Counted from the first letter of the stretch, positions 53,954 to 63,918 are shown. The stretch: DNA of 64,000 nucleotides from Gracilinema caldarium DSM 7334 (GCF_000219725.1 NC_015732.1:620001-684000), one strand, 5' to 3'. Numbers and translations: made by a program. Notes: generated by a model from the letters alone, not told the origin.

Positions 53954-54304
53954 TTAGGGCAGAGGTAAAAAAATTGATTTTCTCGGTTTACCATCGGACG
54001 AGCGGGATTTATGTCCTTTGCCGGTGGTATCCTCTACCAGGACTATGTCTCCGGGGCCCAAGGTTCGTGTCTCGCCATCGGAAACCTGTATTTCTACAAG
54101 ACCTGCAAGCATCACTATATATTGTCTGCGAGGCGCCGTGTGCCAGTCGTAGTCATAACCCGCTTCGTTTTCCCGCAGTATCATCGAAGTTACCGGTATT
54201 GGGTCCGACATTTTGCCTAGCGGGTTCGATATGGTGTATTCCACTTCCAGATCCTCATAGTGGGATTCACCTGTGGCGTCCGCATAGATTTGTGCAATCT
54301 TCAT
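53954..54304 (-). CDS. Small single-domain cupin protein
   Basis: A 116-residue beta-barrel protein. Cupin motif 1 is only partly kept (YDYDWHTAPRRQYIVMLAGLVEIQV) and motif 2 is LGPGDIVLVEDTTGKGHKSR. One or two histidines remain as possible metal ligands. Relatives are mostly uncharacterised. The ATG at 54302-54304 is chosen with GGAAGGA upstream; a longer frame extends into the AT-rich intergenic region. It is divergent from the pectinesterase gene and convergent with the permease gene. No pathway can be assigned. Confidence 0.72.
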   Translation of the reverse strand: MKIAQIYADATGESHYEDLEVEYTISNPLGKMSDPIPVTSMILRENEAGYDYDWHTAPRRQYIVMLAGLVEIQVSDGETRTLGPGDIVLVEDTTGKGHKSRSSDGKPRKSIFLPLP

Positions 54305-54461
54305 AAAGGTCAATCCTTCCTTTATTAAAACGAACCTTGTTTTTATTGTATCGAAGGTTTCCTTACATAGGAACAAAAAAACGGTAAAGTACAAATCTTT
54401 TTCTGAAATTCCCATACTAATAACTATATTATAACGATTATATGATTGGGGGGTGGAGGTG

Positions 54462-56348
54462 ATGAAAAAAAACTTTATTTTTTATGTATTACTCGTATAT
54501 GGAGGTCTTTTTTGTATGGCAGATGTTGATACTTCCTTTTTTTTATATATACCTGGGAAAAAATCCTTAGATATCGTTCAAGATTTAGCTGAACATGGTT
54601 TTGGTCATTTAGATGAAATAAAAAAGCATGTATCGTTTCTTTATAATGTTGATAAAAAACCAATGGCAATACAATTTGATACAACCGATGGCAATAATGA
54701 TTTTATTACCTATCCTGTACCAGAACAAACGAAAAGGGTAACGATTCTTTTCAAAGCCCGTGGTGCAAAGGATGCAGATACAGGAACACCTTATGGGATG
54801 TTTTGGGCAGGCTGGCAACGGGGCGAATACCAATCCCTACTACGGCATAATCATAGCAACCAAATTAAGGGCCCTATAGGTCAGACCAATCTAAAGCCCG
54901 ATGATATTGTTTCAGACTGGCATGATTTTCGTCTTGTTTTTGAAGTAGCCTCAGATAACAAAGCTATGACTGCAAAAGCATATATTGATAATAAACTACG
55001 GCATATTACAGAACAATATGTAAGACAAAATACAGAATGGGCTGGTGCAGGTAATTATATTGCCTTTGGAGATTATGATGGAAGTACCAATGGTTTTGCT
55101 CGTTATTTATATTTACTCTTAATTTTTGATGAGGATGTATCTGAATTGTCCTTATCTCAATTGAGCCAACGGGTTGGATTTGATTTAACAAATATACCTG
55201 CTTTAGTTAATGATAAGGATCCACCAAGCAAACGACCGGCTTTTAAACCAAACGGTATTACCATGTTTGCCCATGAGGTGAATAAAGATGCTGCATGGGT
55301 GGATCCTGCGACAATCCACAATGATAAGATTGACCTTGATTGTTTGCCGTACAGTAAAAATAAAGCCTTAGTTATTCAAAAAAAACCACCATCTTTTGAT
55401 ATAAAAAAAACTGTATCATCTATTACCGTATCATCCGATGGTTCGCCGGGAACCTTTAAAACTATTGCAGAAGCCATCGATGTAGCACAACCTGGAACTA
55501 TAATTTTCATTCGAAAGGGTTTGTACAAGGAAAAATTAAAAATTACGAAACCTGATATAACACTTATTGGAGAAAATCCAGCTAATACCATTATCTATGG
55601 ATATGAAGCGGATGTGGGTGGTATTGATGGAAATATTTTAGTAGAAGTTTCATTACAAGGTGAATCCTTTAATGCCTGTAATCTTACCTTTTATAATAAA
55701 GGTGCTGAATGGAATAAAACCTGGGGTAAAGCTGAACGACGATCTGTTGCTTTCGCTGTCCGGAATGTAGGAAAAGGTTTTGTGAGAAATTGTATCTTTT
55801 TAGGACAGCAGGATACCTTGTATTTACGCTCTGGACGATTATATATGGAAAACTGTTATGTGGAAGGCGAGGTAGACTTTATTTGTGGTGGTGCTACAGT
55901 ATTTTTTCAGAATTGTCAGATCCATTCAATTTATTATCCACAAGGGGGCTATATAACTGCAGCAGCTCCAGCTGATTCTGGCGGTTTAGGGTTTGATAAT
56001 GGTTATGTATTTAATCAATGTATATTTACCGCTGATCCTGCATTGGAACAAGCAAAACCGGTCTATCTTGGTCGTGGGGCATGGCAAAATGGTAGTAATG
56101 GAAAGGGCCCTGCAAAGGTTGTTATCCAGAATTCGATAATCTCGAAAATATCTGGTAAAACAGGGTGGACCGATTGGGATACAGAAAGCACCGCAGAACG
56201 GCAATTTTTTAGAGAATATAACAATACTGGTGAAGGGGCAATTCAAGGAGAAAGACCTGGCAGAAAAGTATTAACAGATCAGGAATATCAGACCCTTTAT
56301 TCTACACCAGAACAAGTATTAGGATATACACCTCAATTACCTTGGTAA
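54462..56348 (+). CDS. Secreted pectinesterase (CE8) with N-terminal accessory domain
   Basis: A 628-residue exported enzyme that removes methyl esters from pectin. The signal peptide is MKKNFIFYVLLVYGGLFCMA; Cys near the site is not in a good lipobox. Residues ~25-240 form a beta-sandwich-like region (GRYLYLLLIFDEDVSELS-type strands) of unclear type. The CE8 right-handed beta helix starts near residue 320: GTFKTIAEAIDVAQPGTIIFI, the catalytic GQQDTLY, VDFICGG with the nucleophile Asp, and YLGRGAW. GGAGG abuts the ATG. It faces the downstream importer and GH31 genes. Polygalacturonase is not seen in the window. Confidence 0.88.
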   Translation: MKKNFIFYVLLVYGGLFCMADVDTSFFLYIPGKKSLDIVQDLAEHGFGHLDEIKKHVSFLYNVDKKPMAIQFDTTDGNNDFITYPVPEQTKRVTILFKARGAKDADTGTPYGMFWAGWQRGEYQSLLRHNHSNQIKGPIGQTNLKPDDIVSDWHDFRLVFEVASDNKAMTAKAYIDNKLRHITEQYVRQNTEWAGAGNYIAFGDYDGSTNGFARYLYLLLIFDEDVSELSLSQLSQRVGFDLTNIPALVNDKDPPSKRPAFKPNGITMFAHEVNKDAAWVDPATIHNDKIDLDCLPYSKNKALVIQKKPPSFDIKKTVSSITVSSDGSPGTFKTIAEAIDVAQPGTIIFIRKGLYKEKLKITKPDITLIGENPANTIIYGYEADVGGIDGNILVEVSLQGESFNACNLTFYNKGAEWNKTWGKAERRSVAFAVRNVGKGFVRNCIFLGQQDTLYLRSGRLYMENCYVEGEVDFICGGATVFFQNCQIHSIYYPQGGYITAAAPADSGGLGFDNGYVFNQCIFTADPALEQAKPVYLGRGAWQNGSNGKGPAKVVIQNSIISKISGKTGWTDWDTESTAERQFFREYNNTGEGAIQGERPGRKVLTDQEYQTLYSTPEQVLGYTPQLPW

Positions 56349-56421
56349 AGAAATGTTGCTAAAATATTAGTGGGGGGATAAGTAGCTTATTCGAACTGAT
56401 GCTCAAGGAAGTTAATTTTTC

Positions 56422-56478
56422 TTGACAAAATGGGAAAGTGGTTTTATCGTTAAACAGTCAAAACGTTTTGACTGTTTA
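56422..56478 (+). promoter_or_regulatory. Promoter and perfect LacI-type operator of the importer/GH31 operon
   Basis: TTGACA (56422-56427) and TATCGT (56445-56450) are 17 bases apart. A perfect 28-bp palindrome (56451-56478), with central half-sites GTCAAAACG/CGTTTTGAC, immediately follows the -10 box and covers the start point. This is a classic repression position for the LacI regulator encoded by the last gene of the operon. Confidence 0.8.
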
Positions 56479-56490
56479 TGGAGGTAAACG

Positions 56491-57729
56491 ATGAAACAGA
56501 AAAAGACAGTATTGTGGTTGATGTGTCTTCTTTTGATGATTGCTTTAGGAAACCTCTGGGCACAACCCAAGACAACACTCACTGTTCTATGGTTTAATGA
56601 TTCAAATGAATCAGATGTGTTTATGGCAACGATAACAGACTATTTGAAAAGCCATCCAAATATTTCTATTGATATGCAGGTTATTCCCTTCAATGACTAT
56701 GAAAACAAGCTTAGAATGATGATTGCAGGCGGAAATCCTCCTGATGTGGCTAGAATTGCAAGTGCGCATGTGCCTCTTTTTGCGAATAGTCTCGAACCAC
56801 TTTCCGGGAAACCAGTTTTTGATACACTTGCGAAATCTTATTTTGATTCTTCTTTAGCACTTGGTCGTGATGAGCATGGTCGTCTTTTAGTGATGCCTAC
56901 AGAAGCAACCGCCAATGGTATGATCGTTAATAAAACGTACTTTAAAAATGCTGGTATTGATGTTGAGAAGCTTTCCCAAACATGGACTTGGGATCAATGG
57001 GTTGATGCAATGAAAAAGGTACTCAAAGCAAACCAAAAGGCAAAATACGGAATTACAGTTGATTTTTCGACCCATCGTTTTTCAACCTTTCTCTATGAGG
57101 CAGGAGGACGCTTTTTAGCTGCTAATGGTAAAACGATGAACTTTAACACCCCTGAAACGTTAGATGCTTTGAATTTTTTCAAAAAGTTGCATGATGAGGA
57201 TCTAGCTCCAAAATCAGTATGGATGGGTTCCGAAAATCCTCAAGAATTGTTCCAGTCAGGGCTTGTAGCTTGTCATGTTGGAGGTTCCTGGCTTATCAAT
57301 GCCTATCAAAAAAATATTAAAGATTTCGAATGGGCTGCAGTACGTATGCCTAAACGTAAAATAAATTCTTCAGTACCGGGTGGTAAATTTGTAGGAGTCT
57401 TTAAAAACGCTCCTAATAAGAAAGATGCTCTCGATCTTATAGCAGTATTTTCCGATAAGGCTCATAACGAACAGTATTGCAGAGACACTTTTAATTTGTC
57501 AGCACGCAAGGATGCGAATATTACCTATGCTACGAGATCAAAGGACTTTGCTGTGTTTACTGAAGAGCTTAAACTGACACCTGCTTATACTGCAGATGAT
57601 TGGAAGAGTAGCGTGGTTGCCAAACTTAATCCTTATGCTCGTGAGCAGATTATAGAAGGGCTACTTGGAAAGCAAACAATGGAACAGGCAGCTGCAAATA
57701 TTCAGGCTAAAGGTAATTCCTATTTCTGA
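56491..57729 (+). CDS. Sugar ABC transporter substrate-binding protein (family 1)
   Basis: A 412-residue periplasmic receptor. The signal peptide is MKQKKTVLWLMCLLLMIALGNLWA, with probable cleavage before QPKTT and no lipobox. The mature protein has LRMMIAGGNPPDVARIASAH (about residues 75-95) and MPTEATANGMIVNKTYFKNAGI, typical of MalE/UgpB-type proteins. GGAGGTAAACG precedes the ATG. It leads an operon with two permeases and a GH31 glycosidase, and no ATPase gene is present. The sugar is unknown; alpha-glucosides, alpha-xylosides or pectin-derived sugars all fit. Confidence 0.92.
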   Translation: MKQKKTVLWLMCLLLMIALGNLWAQPKTTLTVLWFNDSNESDVFMATITDYLKSHPNISIDMQVIPFNDYENKLRMMIAGGNPPDVARIASAHVPLFANSLEPLSGKPVFDTLAKSYFDSSLALGRDEHGRLLVMPTEATANGMIVNKTYFKNAGIDVEKLSQTWTWDQWVDAMKKVLKANQKAKYGITVDFSTHRFSTFLYEAGGRFLAANGKTMNFNTPETLDALNFFKKLHDEDLAPKSVWMGSENPQELFQSGLVACHVGGSWLINAYQKNIKDFEWAAVRMPKRKINSSVPGGKFVGVFKNAPNKKDALDLIAVFSDKAHNEQYCRDTFNLSARKDANITYATRSKDFAVFTEELKLTPAYTADDWKSSVVAKLNPYAREQIIEGLLGKQTMEQAAANIQAKGNSYF

Positions 57730-57737
57730 CAACAAAT

Positions 57738-58631
57738 ATGAAAGCTACAACGCGATCCCATGGTACTTTTGAGCAGACCCTTGTTCCTCTGATGTTTTTG
57801 ACTCCAAATTTGCTCATATTTAGCCTTTTTATTATTGTCCCGGCAATTATGGGACTGCGTATGTCTCTTTTCGAATGGAGCATTCTTGATGGTTCAAAGT
57901 TTATTGGGCTTATGAATTTTCAAGATTTACTTCATGATTCAATGTTCTGGCTTACGCTTAAAAACACACTGGTGTATGTTGTCATAGTTGTGCCAATCCT
58001 GGGCATAGTTGCGCTTATGCTTGCCCTCCCCCTTGCAAGTGAGGGGGGAGGTATGGGTGTATTTCGTGCAATATACTATATGCCTACCATGCTCAGCATG
58101 ATCATTGTTGGTATCGCTTGGAGATGGCTTTTAGGGTATGATCTAGGGATTATCAACTATTTATTAAAGTTACTAGGGAGTAAACCAATACCGTGGCTTA
58201 CAGATGGCATTATGGCAAATGTAAGCCTTATTTTCGTTACGCTGTGGACAAGAGCAGGGTATTTCATGATGATGTTTGTTGGTGGGTTGCAGGCAATTCC
58301 GAAAACGTATTATGAAGCTGCACAGATCGACGGTGCAAGCTCTATTACCACGTTCCGGAGTATTACGCTTCCTCTCCTAAAGCCTATTATACTTGTTGTT
58401 GTTGTTCTTGCTACAATAGAAGCTTTTAAGGCCTATGAGCTTGTTTTTGTTTTAACCCAGGGAGGGCCTGGTACATCGACTAAGTTTATTGTTCAATATA
58501 TTTTTCAGGCAGCCTTTCAAGAAGATAAGATGGGGTATGGAGCTGCCATGTCTGTAATACTTCTTATTATTATAGGGATAATTACCCTGTTCCAGTTCAT
58601 GGCGCAAAAAGAGGAATATACAAATGAATAA
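57738..58631 (+). CDS. Sugar ABC transporter permease (UgpA/MalF type)
   Basis: A 297-residue six-helix inner-membrane protein. The EAA loop reads YYEAAQIDGASSITTFRSITLPLLKPI, about residues 192-218. The tail FVLTQGGPGTSTKFIVQYIFQAAF is characteristic of MalF/UgpA partners. It has no obvious ribosome site, eight bases after the receptor gene, and overlaps the next permease by eight bases. Translation is probably coupled. Confidence 0.92.
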   Translation: MKATTRSHGTFEQTLVPLMFLTPNLLIFSLFIIVPAIMGLRMSLFEWSILDGSKFIGLMNFQDLLHDSMFWLTLKNTLVYVVIVVPILGIVALMLALPLASEGGGMGVFRAIYYMPTMLSMIIVGIAWRWLLGYDLGIINYLLKLLGSKPIPWLTDGIMANVSLIFVTLWTRAGYFMMMFVGGLQAIPKTYYEAAQIDGASSITTFRSITLPLLKPIILVVVVLATIEAFKAYELVFVLTQGGPGTSTKFIVQYIFQAAFQEDKMGYGAAMSVILLIIIGIITLFQFMAQKEEYTNE

Positions 58632-59433
58632 ATTAATGAAGTATATCTTACTTTGTTTTATATCCTTTATATTCATCTTTCCTCTTTTGTGGGTGGTGCT
58701 TTCTTCTTTAAAACCTCAATCGGAACTTTTTACATATCCGCTAACAATATTACCACGTTTTCCGACTCTTGAAAATTATGTTAAAGCCTTTACTAGTGGC
58801 GACTTTGTTACTTATAATAAAAACTCAATATTTGTATCAGTGGTTGCTACATTTATTACGATCACTGTCAATGTTATGGCAGGATATGCTCTCTCGAAAT
58901 TTTGGTTTAAAGGACGTGATCTGATTTTTTCTCTCATGATTAGTACCCTGATGATACCACTTCAGGCTATTGTCATACCGATTTTTTTGCTTTTAAAGAA
59001 TTTGGGTATGCTCAATACTTTGTGGGGTATCATTATTCCGCCCGCAGCTTCTCCAACTGGTGTATTTCTGGCACGGCAATACATTCAAACAATTCCAAAT
59101 TCTTTAATCGAGGCTGCAAGAATTGATGGATCAGGGGAATTCCGCATTTTCATCAAAATTATAATACCACTGGCACAACCAATTATTGCGACAATAGCAA
59201 TTTTTTCATTTATGTGGCGATGGAACGATTTTCTATGGCCTTTTATTGTTATTTCGGTTAAAAAAAAGATGACTCTCCAATTGGCTCTGGCAAATTTTGT
59301 GGGGCAGTTTCAGATAAATTGGGGTCAGCTTCTAGCGATGACTGTAGTGACAATGATTCCTATAATCATTGTGTTCCTTGGATTACAAAAATACTTCGTA
59401 ACAGGTTTAACCGCAGGTGGAGTGAAAGCCTAA
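58624..59433 (+). CDS. Sugar ABC transporter permease (UgpE/MalG type)
   Basis: A 269-residue six-helix partner permease. The EAA motif reads LIEAARIDGSGEFRIFIKIIIPLAQP, about residues 160-186. The C-terminus GLQKYFVTGLTAGGVKA is the standard MalG-type ending. It is translationally coupled to the upstream permease, and the GH31 start follows its stop by two bases. ATP hydrolysis must come from a subunit encoded elsewhere. Confidence 0.93.
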   Translation: MNKLMKYILLCFISFIFIFPLLWVVLSSLKPQSELFTYPLTILPRFPTLENYVKAFTSGDFVTYNKNSIFVSVVATFITITVNVMAGYALSKFWFKGRDLIFSLMISTLMIPLQAIVIPIFLLLKNLGMLNTLWGIIIPPAASPTGVFLARQYIQTIPNSLIEAARIDGSGEFRIFIKIIIPLAQPIIATIAIFSFMWRWNDFLWPFIVISVKKKMTLQLALANFVGQFQINWGQLLAMTVVTMIPIIIVFLGLQKYFVTGLTAGGVKA

Positions 59434-59435
59434 TC

Positions 59436-61856
59436 ATGCTTTATACAATAAAAAACTTAGATAATATACAAGTTAACAAAGAAAAGGTAATTATTTTTGG
59501 TGAAAATGGCAGACTGGAAGTAACGATAATTACCTCTTGTGTTCTGTCTGTGTTCTATATTTTTAATGATTCAATTGTTCCATCACAGGAAAATATTCCT
59601 TATCCTGGTCTTCTTGTTGATAGTAACCTACATACTTCTGGAGTTTTTTGGGATTCCATCGTAGACAGAAATTACGAATATGAACTTCGTTACGGAAATA
59701 CTTTGGTTAGCATTAATAAGGAGACAGCTCTTTTATCAATTTATGAGGATGGAATACTAGTACATGGTGGTGAGATTGGTCATAGTGATCTTGTTATACC
59801 GCAGTATCCACTTAGGGTACAAAAAGAAAGTACATCTGGTTTAACTCGCGGTAAATTTAATTTTCGACTAGAAGCAGGGGATGCTTTTTTTGGTCTTGGA
59901 GAGAAAACCGGAAGTTTAAATAAACGCAATCGACTCTTTAAGTTGTTTAACAGAGATGCTCTTGGTTATGATGCCTCATCGAGCGATCCTCTCTATAAAT
60001 CGGTTCCCTTTTTTATGAAAATAAATAGAGAACAAAAAGTTCTATGTGGCCTATTTTTCCCAAACCTTCAGGTTGATGAAGTAAATTTTGGTGTAGAGAG
60101 TATTTTCTATTACAATGTCGTACTCAGAGGTGGGCCTTATGGTTATTATGTTATAACGGGGCATCATTATCATGATCTTCTCTCTGCTTACTGTAAACTC
60201 ACTGGTATGCCTTTTCTTCCCCCGCTTTTTTCATTTGGATATCTCACTTCAAGTATGGGATATACCGAACCAGATAATGCACAGGAACGAATACTTGATT
60301 TTTTTGACCGTGTTGAAAAAGAGAATATCCCCTGTGAAGGTATGTATTTTTCTTCAGGATATGTGAAGGCAGACAATAACGAGCGTTATACCTTTGTATG
60401 GAACAAAAAAAAATTCCCTGATCCTGGTAATTTTATACGCGCCCTACGAGCCAGAGGATATCGTATCTGTTGTAATGTAAAACCTGGTATTCTGTTAAAT
60501 CATCCTTGGTATGATTCATTAGCAGCAATTGGGGTTTTTATTCCTGACATCGAAGGTGGTCCATTAAAAAGTTATTACTGGGGCGGTACTGCCTCGTTCA
60601 TCGATTTTTCACGGAAAGAAGGTTTTGACTGGTGGGTTAAAGCTTTAACTGAGTATATTCTCAACGAAGGTGTTTCAGGTGTGTGGAATGATAATAATGA
60701 ATTTGAAATTGAGGATGAGGCTTTACCTGTTCAGGCTTATAAGAAATTCCTTCCAGTAAAGATGGCACAAGCCTCATTTGAAGCTATTTCTAAAGCTAAT
60801 CCCGGCAAACGTCCATGGCTTATAAGTCGTTCAGGTTATGCAGGGATTCAGCGATATGCACGTACCTGGACAGGTGACAATGTATCAAGCTATGAGTGTT
60901 TTAGGTTGAATATTGTAATGGGCATGAACTTAGGGTTGAGTGGTATACCAATATATGGGCACGATATTGGTGGTTTTGTTGGGCCTACTCCAGATGAGGA
61001 ACTCTTATTACGTTGGTGCCAGAGTGCGTTGTTTCAACCACGTTTTGTGATGCATTCATGGAAACCAGATGGAAGTATTACAGAACCATGGTTGTTCCCT
61101 CATAGGTTACATACTATACGCTATTTCATCCAAGAACGTTACCGCTTTTTGCCCTATATTTATGATTTGGCTATTCGAGCTTCTGAAACAGGAATCCCAA
61201 TGGAGAGCCCAGTAGCACTTGAATTCCCGGATGACATATCTCTATCCTATGAAAGTCTCGATAGAATGGCCGGTGATGCTATCTTGGTTCCTGGCCCCCC
61301 CGAACGAGGAAAACGAGACACAGAAATCCGGTTCCCTGTGGGAGCTAATTGGTTTGATCCGATGACAAATTTACTATATCGAGGCGGATCTTGCCTAAAA
61401 TTTGATTATCCTATTGATTCGTTGCGGTATTTTTTTCGCTGTGGAACAGTAATTCCTACTTCACGTAAACAAGAAGCGATAGGGAAGGCTTCTATGGATG
61501 AGTATGAGTTTCTCATTATTCCTCCGGTACATAAAGATCTGGAAGCTTTTCGCTCTATTATATCTACACATAGTGAAGATGATGGAGAGAGTGATTTTTG
61601 TATTGGAAGCTTCTGGCGTTGGCGTATGACCTTTGAAATTACTTCGACAGACAATATTATTTTTATAGTTATTCTTACTCATACGGCCATTAATAATGAG
61701 TATAGAAAAAAGTGGCGATTTACTGTACCTGAAGGATTTTCCATTATTGGTGATGATAAAAAAGTATTTGGACGAAGTGTCGATTTTCAATTCCTTGAAG
61801 CGCCGAAAAATATTAGACTTATACTGAGAGGGACATATCGCACAACGAGTGAATAA
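59436..61856 (+). CDS. GH31 family alpha-glycosidase
   Basis: An 806-residue intracellular glycosidase. The N-terminal sandwich (FGLGEKTGSLNKR, about residues 150-165) leads to the TIM barrel. The nucleophile Asp is in GVWNDNNEFE (about residue 419), and the acid/base Asp is in RTWTGDNVSS (about residue 482). Also typical are GIPIYGHDIGGF and FVMHSWKPDGS. Enzymes with WNDNNE-type motifs include alpha-glucosidases and transglucosylases, and the exact specificity is open. It has no signal peptide, so it cleaves imported oligosaccharides. It is coupled to the permease genes and followed by the lacI-type gene. Confidence 0.9.
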   Translation: MLYTIKNLDNIQVNKEKVIIFGENGRLEVTIITSCVLSVFYIFNDSIVPSQENIPYPGLLVDSNLHTSGVFWDSIVDRNYEYELRYGNTLVSINKETALLSIYEDGILVHGGEIGHSDLVIPQYPLRVQKESTSGLTRGKFNFRLEAGDAFFGLGEKTGSLNKRNRLFKLFNRDALGYDASSSDPLYKSVPFFMKINREQKVLCGLFFPNLQVDEVNFGVESIFYYNVVLRGGPYGYYVITGHHYHDLLSAYCKLTGMPFLPPLFSFGYLTSSMGYTEPDNAQERILDFFDRVEKENIPCEGMYFSSGYVKADNNERYTFVWNKKKFPDPGNFIRALRARGYRICCNVKPGILLNHPWYDSLAAIGVFIPDIEGGPLKSYYWGGTASFIDFSRKEGFDWWVKALTEYILNEGVSGVWNDNNEFEIEDEALPVQAYKKFLPVKMAQASFEAISKANPGKRPWLISRSGYAGIQRYARTWTGDNVSSYECFRLNIVMGMNLGLSGIPIYGHDIGGFVGPTPDEELLLRWCQSALFQPRFVMHSWKPDGSITEPWLFPHRLHTIRYFIQERYRFLPYIYDLAIRASETGIPMESPVALEFPDDISLSYESLDRMAGDAILVPGPPERGKRDTEIRFPVGANWFDPMTNLLYRGGSCLKFDYPIDSLRYFFRCGTVIPTSRKQEAIGKASMDEYEFLIIPPVHKDLEAFRSIISTHSEDDGESDFCIGSFWRWRMTFEITSTDNIIFIVILTHTAINNEYRKKWRFTVPEGFSIIGDDKKVFGRSVDFQFLEAPKNIRLILRGTYRTTSE

Positions 61857-61873
61857 TGTAGTATGGTAGGAAT

Positions 61874-62863
61874 ATGGTTACCATACGTGATGTTGCAATC
61901 GCCGTTGGAGTATCGGTGTCTACTGTAAGTCATGCTCTTAGTGGGAAACGACCAATTAGTCATGCTACGAAGAAAAAAATTTGGGAAGCGATTGATCGTT
62001 TAGGTTATGAACCAAACCCCGCAGCCAGAGCGCTTCGTACAACTACTTCTGGGGTAATAGGTTTTTTTGCCTACGATATTACCGAAGTATTTGCCGCAAG
62101 GATTATTCATGGTGTGGAGAAAGTTGTTCGAGAAAAAGGATGTTATTTACTTTTTACAAGTGGTGTTGAATTCAATAACGATATATCAAGTGCTATCGAA
62201 TTTTTAAATAAGCGTCGAGTAGATGGTATAATTGCTGCTTATGGTGTGCGTCAGACGATCAATTCTGAGCTGCGGAATATTTTCGATCTACCTGCGATTA
62301 CTGTTAACACGTTCTATAATGATTCGATACCTTCTATACAGCCTGATGATTTTAAAGGAGGACGAGAAGCCGCGTTTTATCTTATTTCGAAAGGGGTACA
62401 ACGCCCTGCTATGATTGCAGGGCCAGAGAATCGAATCGCTAGTATCGAACGTCTTGCAGGCTTTGCAAGTGCTCTTAACGAATGTGGAGTTGAGTTTAGT
62501 GCTTCAAAGAGCGTGATCCATGGTGATTTTACTGCCGAATCAGGTGCACGTTGTCTTGATATACTGCTCGAACAACACCCTCATATTGATGCCGTTTTCT
62601 GTGCTAATGATTATATGGCTGCTGGTGCGATAAACAGAGCTTTTGCGCATGGACTAGGAATCCCTAGTGATCTTAAGGTTATTGGTTATGACAATAGAGA
62701 ATTTTCATCCTTTTGGCCTATACCAATCACCACCTTTGCACTACCCCTTGAACGTATGGGGGAAATGAGCGCGGCTATGCTCTTTGATTGTATCGAAGGA
62801 AGAAATCCCGATCCCATGCAAGTCATGCTTCCTTCGACCCTTATTATACGTCAATCATCATAA
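61874..62863 (+). CDS. LacI-family transcriptional regulator
   Basis: A 329-residue repressor. The helix-turn-helix is VTIRDVAIAVGVSVSTVSHALSGKRPISHATKKKI (residues 2-36), followed by the hinge PNPAARALRTTTSGVIGFF. The periplasmic-binding-protein-like domain has GFASALNECGVEF and AVFCANDYMAAGAINRAFAHGLGIPSDLKVIGYDN. It is the last gene of the importer operon, 17 bases after GH31. The perfect palindrome over the operon promoter is its likely site. Its effector is probably a product of the GH31 reaction. Confidence 0.93.
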   Translation: MVTIRDVAIAVGVSVSTVSHALSGKRPISHATKKKIWEAIDRLGYEPNPAARALRTTTSGVIGFFAYDITEVFAARIIHGVEKVVREKGCYLLFTSGVEFNNDISSAIEFLNKRRVDGIIAAYGVRQTINSELRNIFDLPAITVNTFYNDSIPSIQPDDFKGGREAAFYLISKGVQRPAMIAGPENRIASIERLAGFASALNECGVEFSASKSVIHGDFTAESGARCLDILLEQHPHIDAVFCANDYMAAGAINRAFAHGLGIPSDLKVIGYDNREFSSFWPIPITTFALPLERMGEMSAAMLFDCIEGRNPDPMQVMLPSTLIIRQSS

Positions 62864-62907
62864 ATAGAAACCTCCATCGCCCTGATCATTCCGGCACTAT
62901 ATTCCCC

Positions 62908-63864
62908 TCACGCCTTGACAAGATGTACCGCAAAACCACCAATTTCTTTATCAAGATATATAACTTTTAAAACACCCTTTTCTCGTTTGGCAGTTTCTTC
63001 AATTCCAGAAAATCCGAAAGTTTTAAGGTACGACAAAGCCCGTTCTACATTAAAACACGTAATTCCAATATGTCCCCTGGTCCCACGGTAATTACTTTTC
63101 ATGACTTCAAAACAAGTCCCAGCAAAGATTGAGGAATTTCCTATCTTCTGAGGAAAACCAAAAGCAGATAGTAATTCCGCTGTTCCTGTGGCCAGGCTTT
63201 CATTGTCCTGATTTATTCCTACATGTGCAAAAGAAAATCCTTGCAACGCAAGCCGAGCTTCTCTGCATAATCGTGCAATCTCATCCCATTTTTCGTTTTG
63301 AATAAGATCTGGTTTTACCATCCAACTACCACCAATAGCAAGCACCGAATCGAGCCGAGCATATTCAGCTACATTTTTTGTATCAATACCTCCTGTTGGT
63401 ACAAAATGGACATTCCCAAAAGGGGCTGATAGAGCCTGAATCATGCTTGCACCGCCAGAATTTTCAGCGGGAAAAAATTTAAACACTTCAAGACCTTTAG
63501 AAAGTCCTTGTTCGATAAGAGATGGGGTATTCGCACCTGGAATAATTGGAATTTTCTGTTCCATACACCAATCAACAGTTTCAGGATTAAATCCAGGTGA
63601 CACGATGAATTTTGCACCAGCTTTAATTGCTTTTTGGGCCAAAGTCCGGTTAATAACTGTTCCAGCACCTACAAGTAATTCAGGAACTTCATTGGTAAGC
63701 CGTTCTATTACTTCTTCTGCTGCTGCAGTTCTGAATGTAATCTCAGCTACCGGCACCCCCCCTGCAATAAGAGCCTTCCCTAATGGTATGGCATGGTCTG
63801 GGTTTTCAATTTTGATGACTGGTATAAGACCGATAGTACTGAGCTTTGTAAAGATATTGAGCAT
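62908..63864 (-). CDS. KDPG/KHG aldolase fused to a VOC-like (glyoxalase-fold) domain
   Basis: A 318-residue cytosolic protein. Residues 1-212 are a class I aldolase that splits 2-keto-3-deoxy-6-phosphogluconate into pyruvate and glyceraldehyde phosphate. The Schiff-base lysine is in LEVFKFFPAE, with the catalytic Glu in VAEITFRT and GGIDTKNVAEY at the phosphate site. The rest (from FAHVGINQDNESLATG to GGFAVHLVKA) resembles one VOC repeat pair. AGGAGG precedes the ATG at 63862-63864. It is the final step of both uronate and pectin routes, and so serves both neighbouring clusters. The added domain's role is unknown. Confidence 0.88.
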   Translation of the reverse strand: MLNIFTKLSTIGLIPVIKIENPDHAIPLGKALIAGGVPVAEITFRTAAAEEVIERLTNEVPELLVGAGTVINRTLAQKAIKAGAKFIVSPGFNPETVDWCMEQKIPIIPGANTPSLIEQGLSKGLEVFKFFPAENSGGASMIQALSAPFGNVHFVPTGGIDTKNVAEYARLDSVLAIGGSWMVKPDLIQNEKWDEIARLCREARLALQGFSFAHVGINQDNESLATGTAELLSAFGFPQKIGNSSIFAGTCFEVMKSNYRGTRGHIGITCFNVERALSYLKTFGFSGIEETAKREKGVLKVIYLDKEIGGFAVHLVKA

Positions 63865-63918
63865 ATACTAATCCTCCTGATGAGCTGAATACAGCGCAAT
63901 TGTTGATGTTTCATAATT

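Noticed and set aside
53938-53965. Hairpin CCTCTGCC/GGCAGAGG as an intrinsic terminator
   Set aside because: On both strands the T-run is missing or lies on the wrong side of the stem, so it is only noted as a hairpin.
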